Shown piece by piece: positions 50,447 to 57,463 of a DNA stretch of 64,000 nucleotides; the first letter of the stretch is position 1; the number at the start of each line of letters is the position of its first letter. The position numbers were made by a program, and so were the translations under genes. A model generated the notes under the pieces. It was not told where the DNA came from, made no database searches, and saw nothing but the letters and a program-made list of their open reading frames with translations. The DNA comes from Gemmatirosa kalamazoonensis (GTDB taxonomy: Bacteria; Gemmatimonadota; Gemmatimonadetes; Gemmatimonadales; Gemmatimonadaceae). Where the stretch lies: positions 1-64,000 of the forward strand of contig NZ_CP007128.1 in assembly GCF_000522985.1 (NCBI RefSeq), written 5' to 3'.

Positions 50447-50486
50447 AGCGTGGAGTGCCCGTTCGCTCCACGCTCCCCGCTCACTC
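50423..50486. repeat. GAGCGTG hairpin supplying the mscS-type gene end
   Basis: The left arm (50423-50455) has units GAGCGTG/GAGCGGG; the right arm (50466-50486) inverts them. It overlaps the last codons of the MscS gene and the last codons of the convergent OsmC gene. Its spacer (TGCCCGTTCG) resembles that of the element at 26921 (CGGGCCTGTTCG). Confidence 0.8.
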
Positions 50487-50912
50487 TTCCAGTCGCGCGT
50501 CCACCTCGATCTCCAGGTTCCCCAGCAGCGCTTTCGACACCGGGCACTCGCTCGCCGTCGCTTCCGCGCAGTCCTTGAACTGGTCGCGGTCGCCGCCGGG
50601 GACGCGCGCGTGGACGGTGAGGCGCATGCGCGTGATGCGCCACCCCGCGTCGTGCTGATCGATCGTGCAGGCGGCGCGCGTCTCGACGCGCTCGGGCAGC
50701 ATGCCGGCCTTTTCGAGCGCGGCGCTGAGCGCCATGCTGTAGCAGGCCGCCGACGCGGCCGCGAGCAGCTCCTCGGGATTGCTTCCTCCTCCATGACCAA
50801 AGCGTGAGCCGAACGAGTAGTCCCCGGCGATGGCGCCGCTCTCCACGTTGAACACTCCTCTCCCGTCGCGCAGCCGTCCTTCCCAGACGGCGGTGGCGGT
50901 ACGTGTCGGCAT
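50481..50912 (-). CDS. OsmC/Ohr-family peroxiredoxin, 143 aa
   Basis: Contains both conserved cysteines of the family, in AAASAACYSMALSAAL (near residue 60) and ASECPVSKALLG (near 125), with the GSNPEELLAAA segment. OsmC enzymes reduce organic hydroperoxides. Full length for the family. ATG 50912 overlaps the divergent ATG of the DUF4403 gene (50911). The last codons lie in the hairpin at 50423-50486. Confidence 0.92.
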   Translation of the reverse strand: MPTRTATAVWEGRLRDGRGVFNVESGAIAGDYSFGSRFGHGGGSNPEELLAAASAACYSMALSAALEKAGMLPERVETRAACTIDQHDAGWRITRMRLTVHARVPGGDRDQFKDCAEATASECPVSKALLGNLEIEVDARLEE

Positions 50913-52548
50913 GGGCGATCTCCTCGGCGTGCTCGTGGTCCCGGCAGGTGACGGCGGCGCCCCCTCGCGGGGCGGCGCCGTCTGCCGCAGGACGTGGGCC
51001 GTCGCGCTCGCATGCGCCGCGGCGTCGTGCCTCGCGGCCGGCTGCGGGCGCGACCGTGGCAAGGCGACGCCCGCCCAGGGGACGCCGGGTGCCGCCGACA
51101 CGTTCGTGGACACGATCCCCGAGCTCGACCCGTCGCTCGTCGAAGTCCCGATCCGGTACGAGCTCGGGCCCGCCATCGGGGCGCTCGAGCGCGCGGTGCC
51201 GCGCACCGTCGGCAACCTCGACGACCGTCGCAAAGTCCCCGGCCACGACCGCCTCTCCTACGCGTTCGTCGCCGAGCGCACGCCGTTCGACGTCTCGGTG
51301 CGCGGCAGCACGGTCACCGTGTCGTCGGTCGTCACGTATCACGCGCGCGGCTGGCTCAAGCCGCCGATCGGCCCGTCGCTCGGCGGCTCGTGCGGCATCG
51401 GCGGCGACGCGCCGCGGCTGCGCGTCACGCTCACCTCCACGGTGAAGCTCGCCCCCGACTGGACGCTGCGGGCGCACACGCAGGTGCCGACCGTCGCGCC
51501 GGCGAGCGACGAGCCGCGCGACAAGTGCAAGATGACGGTGCTGAACGTCGACCTCACCGACCGGGTCGTGGACGCGGTGCAGAAGCTGCTCGACGGCAAG
51601 GCGGCGCTGCTCGACGAGCGCATCGCGAAGCTCGATCTGAAGTCGCGTGTCGAGAAGTGGTGGGCGCAGCTCGCCCGCCCGATCAAGGTCGGCGGCAACA
51701 TGTGGCTGCAGCTCCGTCCCGAGGCGGTGAGCGTCGGATCGCTGCGCGCCGGCGACGGCGCGGTGATCGCGCCCGTGGCGCTCGCCGCGCGCCCGCGCCT
51801 GCTGAGCGGCCCGCGTCCCGAGTCGTCGACGGTCGCGCTCCCGAACTTCACGCCGAGCGGGCCGAAGGCCGCCGAACGCGGAAGCTCGCTCCACCTGCTG
51901 CTCGAGGCGGTGCTCGACTACGACCAGGCCACGCGCATGCTCGGCCGCCAGCTCGTCGGGCGCACGTTCACGCGCTCGGGGCACACGGTCACGGTGCGCG
52001 AGGCACGCGTGTTCGGCGCGCGCGGCGGGCGCGTCGGGCTCGCGCTCCGCCTCGCCGGCGACGTCGACGCGCGCCTCGTGCTCGCCGGACGCCCGGTGTA
52101 CGACCATGCCTCCGGCACGTTGCACGTCCCCGATCTCGACTACGCGGTGGCCGACGCGTCGCTGCTCGTGCGCGGCGCGGATCAGGTGGGCCACGACGCG
52201 TTCCGCGACGCGCTGCGCGAGCGCGCGGTCTTTCCCGTCACGGCGCTCGTCGACTCCGCGCGCGCCCGCGCCGAGCGGGCGATGAACCGCGAGCTCACGA
52301 AGGGCGTTAGGCTCGGCGCGAAGGTCGAGACGGGACGCGCGCTCGGCGTGTTCGCGGCGAGCGACGGGCTCCGCGTGCGCGCGGCCGCGGGCGGCGTCCT
52401 CTCGCTCGACATCGACCGGGCGCCACCGGTGAAGGTCCGCCGCGCATCGTCCCCCGCGCCGCCGTCGCGCCGCCCCGCCGCGTCCGATCCGCCGAAGACG
52501 CCCGCGAACGCCGTCCGACCCGCGGTCCGTCCGCCAGACACGCGCTGA
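50911..52548 (+). CDS. DUF4403 family lipoprotein, about 545 aa
   Basis: A lipobox (AAASCLAAGC) after a hydrophobic stretch marks a lipid-anchored protein. Residues 60-500 show the repeated beta/alpha pattern of DUF4403: PIRYELGPAIGALERAVP, VVTYHARGWLKPPIG, LRPEAVSVGS, DYAVADASLLVRG and RAMNRELTKGVRLG. DUF4403 is related in fold to SMP/BPI-like lipid-binding tubes, so envelope lipid handling is possible. The C-terminus is Pro-rich and disordered. ATG 50911 gives a long N-terminus before the signal; an internal GTG may be the true start. Confidence 0.8.
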   Translation: MGDLLGVLVVPAGDGGAPSRGGAVCRRTWAVALACAAASCLAAGCGRDRGKATPAQGTPGAADTFVDTIPELDPSLVEVPIRYELGPAIGALERAVPRTVGNLDDRRKVPGHDRLSYAFVAERTPFDVSVRGSTVTVSSVVTYHARGWLKPPIGPSLGGSCGIGGDAPRLRVTLTSTVKLAPDWTLRAHTQVPTVAPASDEPRDKCKMTVLNVDLTDRVVDAVQKLLDGKAALLDERIAKLDLKSRVEKWWAQLARPIKVGGNMWLQLRPEAVSVGSLRAGDGAVIAPVALAARPRLLSGPRPESSTVALPNFTPSGPKAAERGSSLHLLLEAVLDYDQATRMLGRQLVGRTFTRSGHTVTVREARVFGARGGRVGLALRLAGDVDARLVLAGRPVYDHASGTLHVPDLDYAVADASLLVRGADQVGHDAFRDALRERAVFPVTALVDSARARAERAMNRELTKGVRLGAKVETGRALGVFAASDGLRVRAAAGGVLSLDIDRAPPVKVRRASSPAPPSRRPAASDPPKTPANAVRPAVRPPDTR

Positions 52549-52551
52549 GTT

Positions 52552-52632
52552 GCCTCACGCGGAGACGCGGAGGCCGCGGAGAACACCGACAGCAGTCGAA
52601 GTTCTCCGCGTGCTCCGCGCCTCCGCGTGAGG
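52552..52632. repeat. 33-bp-arm hairpin of CGCGGAGG-type units
   Basis: GCCTCACGCGGAG... (52552-52584) and its inverted partner (52600-52632) match at about 30 of 33 positions, each arm made of GACGCGGAG/GCCGCGGAG units around a 15-bp spacer. It lies between the DUF4403 gene and sufE, both on the plus strand. Confidence 0.88.
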
Positions 52633-52688
52633 CGGATCCGGCCCGCGACCCGGAGCCGCGGCCCGTCGAATGCCGCTAGCTTTCGGCG

Positions 52689-53126
52689 ATGACGGAAACC
52701 GCCCTGCCCCCCAGCATCACGCGCACGCTCGACCGCTTCGCCGCTCTCGGGCGCGAGGAGAAGATGCAGGCGCTCGTGTCGTACGCGAAGAAGCTCGAGC
52801 CGCTGCCGGAGCGATTCGCGGCGCTCGACCGCGCGGCGTTCAACGTGCCCGAGTGCCAGACGCGCGTCGACATCTTTCCCGAGAAGCGCGCCGACGGCAC
52901 GCTGCACTTCTACGCCGACGTGAACGTGCGCCAGTCGCCGACGATCGCCGCCGTCCTCGCGGTCACGTTCCAGGCGATCAACGACCAGCCGCCCGAGGTC
53001 ACGCTCGCCATCCCGGCCGATTACGTGCGCCGCCTCATGACCGGCATGGGACTCAACGCGCGCGAGGTGGGGCTGAACGCCATGGTGGAGCGCCTGAAGC
53101 GGTATGCTAGACAGGCCGCTGCGTAG
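52689..53126 (+). CDS. sufE: SufE-family sulfur acceptor, 145 aa
   Basis: SufE accepts persulfide from the SufS cysteine desulfurase for Fe-S cluster assembly. The active-site Cys is in FNVPECQTRVDIF (residue about 57), with the typical helices YAKKLEPLPERFAAL and LNAREVGLNAMVERLKR. Length matches (about 140). No SufS/B/C/D genes are adjacent, so this is a stand-alone copy. Good start at 52689. Confidence 0.88.
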   Translation: MTETALPPSITRTLDRFAALGREEKMQALVSYAKKLEPLPERFAALDRAAFNVPECQTRVDIFPEKRADGTLHFYADVNVRQSPTIAAVLAVTFQAINDQPPEVTLAIPADYVRRLMTGMGLNAREVGLNAMVERLKRYARQAAA

Positions 53127-53151
53127 CCACGCAGGTGTTAAGTTTTCGGCC

Positions 53152-53955
53152 ATGCAACGGCTCGTCTCCGCCTGGGTGTGGACCGCCTGGGTTCTCATCG
53201 TCCTGCTCGGCTTTCCCGTCGCGTGCGTGATCTTCGCCGCCACGGCGCCGTTCGACCCCGGGCGCTACGCGGTCGGGCGCTGGTTCCGGCTGCTCGGCAA
53301 GGCCGCCGCGGCGGCGAATCCGTGGTGGCGCATCCGCGTCTCCGGCGTGCGCATCGACGATCCGCGCCGCCCGTACGTCGCGGTCGCGAACCACGAGTCG
53401 TACGCCGACATCATGCTGCTCTGCTATCTCCCGTGGGAGATGAAGTGGCTGTCGAAGAAGACCATCTTCAACATCCCGGTGATGGGGTGGATGATGCGCA
53501 TGGCCGGCGACATCCCGGTCGTGCGCGGCGACCGCGACAGCGGCCTCGACGCGCTCGCCCAGTGCAAGGATCGGCTCGGGAAGCGCGTCTCGGTGATGAT
53601 CTTCCCCGAGGGCACGCGGTCGCCTAACGACGAGCTGCTGCAGTTCAAGGGCGGCGCGTTCTCGCTCGCCGTCGACGCGCAGGTGCCCATCCTGCCGATC
53701 GCGATCGCCGGCACGCGCGACGCCATGGCGAAGCACTCGTTCCGCGTGAACCGCGCCGTCGCCGGGTGCCGCGTGCTGCCGCCGATCGAGACGGCGGGGA
53801 TGGGCCCGCGCGACGTGCCCGCGCTGCGCAACCGCGTGCGCGCGCTCATCGACGAGACGCGACGCCAGCTGCGCGACGAGCTGGCGGGGGCGCCGACGCC
53901 GCCTAACGCGCACGCCGCGGAGCCCACCGACACGGCGCCGAGCGGCGTGGCGTGA
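53152..53955 (+). CDS. 1-acyl-glycerol-3-phosphate acyltransferase (PlsC-like), 267 aa
   Basis: An N-terminal membrane helix (LVSAWVWTAWVLIVLLGFPVA) is followed by the acyltransferase motifs VAVANHESYADI (HxxxxD) and MIFPEGTRSPND (EGTR), with GGAFSLAVDAQVPILPIAIAG. It acylates lysophosphatidic acid for phospholipid synthesis. The disordered Ala/Pro-rich C-terminus (residues 245-267) is outside the family core. ATG 53152 lies just after sufE with no overlap; the following epimerase starts 7 bp after its stop. Confidence 0.93.
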   Translation: MQRLVSAWVWTAWVLIVLLGFPVACVIFAATAPFDPGRYAVGRWFRLLGKAAAAANPWWRIRVSGVRIDDPRRPYVAVANHESYADIMLLCYLPWEMKWLSKKTIFNIPVMGWMMRMAGDIPVVRGDRDSGLDALAQCKDRLGKRVSVMIFPEGTRSPNDELLQFKGGAFSLAVDAQVPILPIAIAGTRDAMAKHSFRVNRAVAGCRVLPPIETAGMGPRDVPALRNRVRALIDETRRQLRDELAGAPTPPNAHAAEPTDTAPSGVA

Positions 53956-53962
53956 ACGGCGC

Positions 53963-55021
53963 ATGACGGCCCCCGCCGCCGACGACTCGGCGCCGCCGCT
54001 CACCGTCGAGGATCTCGAGGAGCGGCTGTCGCGCCCGACCGCCGGCGTGCGCGCGGTGCTCGGTCGCTACGGCGGCGACGTCCTCGTGCTCGGCGCGGGG
54101 GGCAAGATGGGGCCCTCGCTCGCGCGCATGACGCGCCGCGCGCTCGACGAGCTGGGGGGCGTGCACGCGGCGCGGCGCGTGGTCGCCGTGTCGCGTTTCG
54201 GTGACGGCGCGACGCGCGCCGCGCTCGAGGCGGCCGGCGTCGTCACGGTGGCGGCGGACCTCGCGGACCCGCGCGCGCTCGCCGCGCTCCCGGATGCGCC
54301 GTCGGTGATCTACATGGCGGGGCAGAAGTTCGGCACGAGCGACGCGCCGTCGCGCACGTGGGGGATCAACACGTTCCTTCCCGGCCTCGTCGCCGAGCGG
54401 TATGCGGGGTCGCGCCTCGTCGCGTTCAGCACCGGCAACGTGTACCCGAACACGCCGGCGCCGGGGCGCGGCGCGGCGGAGGACCACGCGCTCACGCCGT
54501 TGGGCGAGTACGCCAACTCGTGCGTCGGGCGCGAGCGCGTGCTGGAGTACGTGTGCGACCGCCACCGGACGCCGCTCGCCATCGTGCGTCTGAGCTACGC
54601 CGTCGACCTGCGCTACGGCGTCGTCGTGGACGTCGCGCGGCGCGTGCAGCGCGGCGAGCCGGTGGACGTGCGCAACGGGTGGGTGAACTTCATCTGGCAG
54701 GGCGACGCGACGGCGCAGGCGCTGCAGTGCCTCGCGCGCGCGGACGTGCCGGCGTTCGTGATCAACGTGACCGGCCCGGAGGCGGTGCCGGTGACGGAGA
54801 TCGCGCGTCGCGTGGCGCGCCAGTGGCGCCGCCAGCCGCGGTTCGTCGGCATGACCGCGCCCGACGCGCTGCTCAGCGACACGACGCTCGCGCAGCGCCT
54901 GTTCGGTCCCCCGACGGTGCCGAGCGGGCGGCTCATGGACTGGGTGGCGGCATGGCTCGGCGCGGGAAACCCGACGCTCGAGAAGCCCACGAAGTTCGAG
55001 GTCCGCGATGGGAAGTTCTGA
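53963..55021 (+). CDS. NAD-dependent epimerase/dehydratase family protein, 352 aa
   Basis: Rossmann fold with DVLVLGAGGKMGPSLARM (glycine-rich NAD loop), VIYMAGQKFGTS and the short-chain dehydrogenase active-site pattern around FSTGNVYPNTP and EYANSCVGRERV (a Tyr-xxx-Lys-like position is Tyr-Ala-Asn-Ser-Cys, so the usual Lys is not obvious). It acts on a nucleotide- or acid-sugar substrate unknown from sequence. It directly precedes a DHDPS-family gene (6 bp gap), a pairing common in sugar-acid catabolic loci. Confidence 0.82.
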   Translation: MTAPAADDSAPPLTVEDLEERLSRPTAGVRAVLGRYGGDVLVLGAGGKMGPSLARMTRRALDELGGVHAARRVVAVSRFGDGATRAALEAAGVVTVAADLADPRALAALPDAPSVIYMAGQKFGTSDAPSRTWGINTFLPGLVAERYAGSRLVAFSTGNVYPNTPAPGRGAAEDHALTPLGEYANSCVGRERVLEYVCDRHRTPLAIVRLSYAVDLRYGVVVDVARRVQRGEPVDVRNGWVNFIWQGDATAQALQCLARADVPAFVINVTGPEAVPVTEIARRVARQWRRQPRFVGMTAPDALLSDTTLAQRLFGPPTVPSGRLMDWVAAWLGAGNPTLEKPTKFEVRDGKF

Positions 55022-55027
55022 CGCGGC

Positions 55028-56083
55028 GTGATGCAGCTGCGCCAGCACCTCCTGGCGGGTCAGGTCATCCCCGCGCATCCGCTTGCGCTCACGCCGACGC
55101 GCACGCTCGACGAGCGCCACCAGCGCGCGCTCACGCGCTACTACGTCGCCGCCGGCGCGGGCGGCATCGCGGTCGGCGTGCACACGACGCAGTTCGAGAT
55201 CCACGACCCGGCGGTGGGGCTCTATCGCGCCGTGCTGGAGCTCGCGGCGGAGACCGCGGCCGCGGCGTTAGGCACCGCGGCGCGGCCGTTCGTGCGCGTC
55301 GCGGGGATCGTCGGCGACACGCGGCAGGCGGTGCACGAGGCGAGCGTCGCCGCGTCGCTCGGCTACCATGCGGGCCTCCTCAGCCTCGCCGCACTCGGCG
55401 ACGCGACCGACGACGCGCTCGTGCGCCACTGCCGCGCCGTGGCGGAGGTGCTGCCGCTGTTCGGCTTCTACCTGCAGCCCGCGGTCGGTGGGCGCGAGCT
55501 GGGCTACCGCTTCTGGCGCGAGTTCGTCGAGATCCCCGGCGTGGTCGCGATCAAGATCGCGCCGTTCGATCGCTACCGCACGATCGACGTCGTGCGCGCG
55601 GTCGCCGAGTCGGGACGCGACGACGTCGCGCTGTACACCGGCAACGACGACAGCATCGTGACCGACCTGCTGACGCCCTTCCCCGCCGTGGTCGGCGGGC
55701 GTCGCGTCGCGCGGCGCATCGTCGGCGGGCTGCTCGGCCAGTGGGCGGTGTGGACGCGCCGCGCGGTCGAGCTGCTCGAGCGCGCGCGCGCCGCGGCGAC
55801 GTCGGGCGAGCCGTTAGGCGCGGAGTGGCTCACGCTCGGCGCCGCGCTCACCGACGCGAACGGCGCGCTGTTCGACCCGCGCAACGGGTTCGCCGGCTGC
55901 CTGCCCGGCATTCACGAGGTGCTGCGCCGCCAGGGGCTGCTGCGCGGCACCTGGACGCTGAACCCGCGCGAGCGGCTGTCGCCCGGCCAGAGCGCGGAGA
56001 TCGACCGCGTGCTGCGCACGTACCCCGAGCTGACGGACGACGCGTTCGTCGCTGAGCATAGGGACGAGTGGCTCGCTCCTTGA
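55028..56083 (+). CDS. Dihydrodipicolinate synthase/N-acetylneuraminate lyase family protein, 351 aa
   Basis: A TIM-barrel aldolase of the DapA/NanA type. AGAGGIAVGVHTTQFEIHD holds the substrate loop and the Schiff-base Lys is in VVAIKIAPFDRYR. GNDDSIVTDLL follows late in the barrel. Families of this type split or condense 2-keto acids with pyruvate. The C-terminal 70 residues are longer than in DapA. It starts GTG-ATG at 55028 and probably works with the epimerase on one sugar-acid substrate. Confidence 0.8.
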   Translation: MMQLRQHLLAGQVIPAHPLALTPTRTLDERHQRALTRYYVAAGAGGIAVGVHTTQFEIHDPAVGLYRAVLELAAETAAAALGTAARPFVRVAGIVGDTRQAVHEASVAASLGYHAGLLSLAALGDATDDALVRHCRAVAEVLPLFGFYLQPAVGGRELGYRFWREFVEIPGVVAIKIAPFDRYRTIDVVRAVAESGRDDVALYTGNDDSIVTDLLTPFPAVVGGRRVARRIVGGLLGQWAVWTRRAVELLERARAAATSGEPLGAEWLTLGAALTDANGALFDPRNGFAGCLPGIHEVLRRQGLLRGTWTLNPRERLSPGQSAEIDRVLRTYPELTDDAFVAEHRDEWLAP

Positions 56084-56308
56084 TCACGGGCGCCCACCGC
56101 GCCGCGCACTTCGCCGGCGATGCTGCGCGGGCGATTCCGCGCGGTGCTGCGCGCGCGGCGTCTCACACCGTCGAACCACGCGGTACGGCGCAGTGCCGCG
56201 GTGTGAGCGTCGCTTGCGTTTCATCGCGCCGCATCGCCCGCGCAGTACCGCCCGCGCCGCGCACGGCGCCGTTCACCTCGCATCTTCCACCTTGCACCGC
56301 CGTCACCG

Positions 56309-57385
56309 ATGAAGATCCAGTTCTCCCGCGCTGAGATCGGCACCCTCGGCGGCGCCGCCGCGGCCACCGGGCTCGCGGCGTTCACCGCGCACGCCGACGT
56401 CGGCGAGGTGCCGGCGTTCGTCGCGGCGGCGGCGGCCTTGTCGCTGCTCGCCGCGACCGTCGGCGCGGCCACCGAGCAGCTCGGGCATCGCCTCGGTCCG
56501 GGCGCGACCGGGATGCTGCAGGCGGCGTTCGGCAACCTCCCCGAGCTGCTCATCTGCCTGTTCAGCCTCCGCGCGGGGCTCGTCGACGTCGTGCGCGGGG
56601 CGCTCGTCGGTGCGGTGCTCGCGAACACGCTGCTCGTGCTCGGCCTCGCGATCCTCGTCGGCGGGCTGCGGCACGGCACGCAGCGGTTCCCGACGGAGAC
56701 GCCGCGCATGGTGGCGACGATGCTCGTCCTCGCCGTCGCCGCGCTCGCGGTGCCCACGCTCGCGCACGTGCTGCACACGCCGGCGCAGGCGCACGAGGCC
56801 ACGCTGAGCGCGGCGTGCGCCGTCGTGCTGCTCGTGCTGTTCGCGTGCAGCCTCCCGTTCTCGCTGAAGGCGAATCCGGCGATGGTCGCTGCGAACCCCG
56901 ACGCGAAGACCGAGCTGGAGCACGCGTGGCCGATCGGGCAGTCGCTCGTCGTGCTCGGCGCCGCCGGCCTCGCCGCGGCGCTCGCGTCGGAGTGGTTCGT
57001 CGACGCGCTGCTTCCGGCCACGAAGGCCATCGGGCTCACCGAAGGGTTCACGGGGCTCGTCGTCGTCGCCATCGCCGGCAACGCGGTGGAGAACGTCGTC
57101 GGGATCAAGCTCGCGGCGCAGAACAAGCCCGATTACGCGCTCAGCGTGATCCTCAACTCCGCGCTGCAGGTCGCGCTCGCGCTCACGCCGGTGCTCGTGC
57201 TCGCGTCGTTCGTCATCGCGCCGGCGCCGCTCACGCTCGTGCTGCCGCCGCTCCTCGTCGCCGCGCTGGGCCTCACGGTCGGCGTGACGGCGCTCATCGT
57301 GTCCGACGGCGAGTCGATCTGGCTCGAGGGCGTCGCGCTGCTCTGCCTGTACGCGATGATCGCGGCGGCATTCTTCTGGGGGTGA
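56309..57385 (+). CDS. Ca2+/H+ antiporter, CAX family, 358 aa
   Basis: Eleven hydrophobic segments with the two family repeats: GMLQAAFGNLPELLICLFSL and VVVAIAGNAVENVVGIKLAA (GNxxE acidic cation sites). It exports calcium in exchange for protons across the inner membrane. Length is about right for bacterial CaX. ATG 56309. The preceding 225 bp (56084-56308) hold no gene. A strong hairpin ends it at 57392-57424. Confidence 0.92.
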   Translation: MKIQFSRAEIGTLGGAAAATGLAAFTAHADVGEVPAFVAAAAALSLLAATVGAATEQLGHRLGPGATGMLQAAFGNLPELLICLFSLRAGLVDVVRGALVGAVLANTLLVLGLAILVGGLRHGTQRFPTETPRMVATMLVLAVAALAVPTLAHVLHTPAQAHEATLSAACAVVLLVLFACSLPFSLKANPAMVAANPDAKTELEHAWPIGQSLVVLGAAGLAAALASEWFVDALLPATKAIGLTEGFTGLVVVAIAGNAVENVVGIKLAAQNKPDYALSVILNSALQVALALTPVLVLASFVIAPAPLTLVLPPLLVAALGLTVGVTALIVSDGESIWLEGVALLCLYAMIAAAFFWG

Positions 57386-57391
57386 ACGCAC

Positions 57392-57424
57392 GACGGGGCG
57401 GCGCCGGTTCGGCGCCGCCCCGTC
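57392..57424. terminator. 14-bp-stem terminator between convergent genes
   Basis: GACGGGGCGGCGCC (57392-57405) pairs with GGCGCCGCCCCGTC (57411-57424) around GGTTC. It lies between the CaX stop and the FG-GAP gene stop, so it can serve both. A second small hairpin (CGCGTC/GACGCG) follows. Confidence 0.85.
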
Positions 57425-57463
57425 GCGTCTCGTGACGCGAGCGCGTGTCGCAGCGACTGCGTG

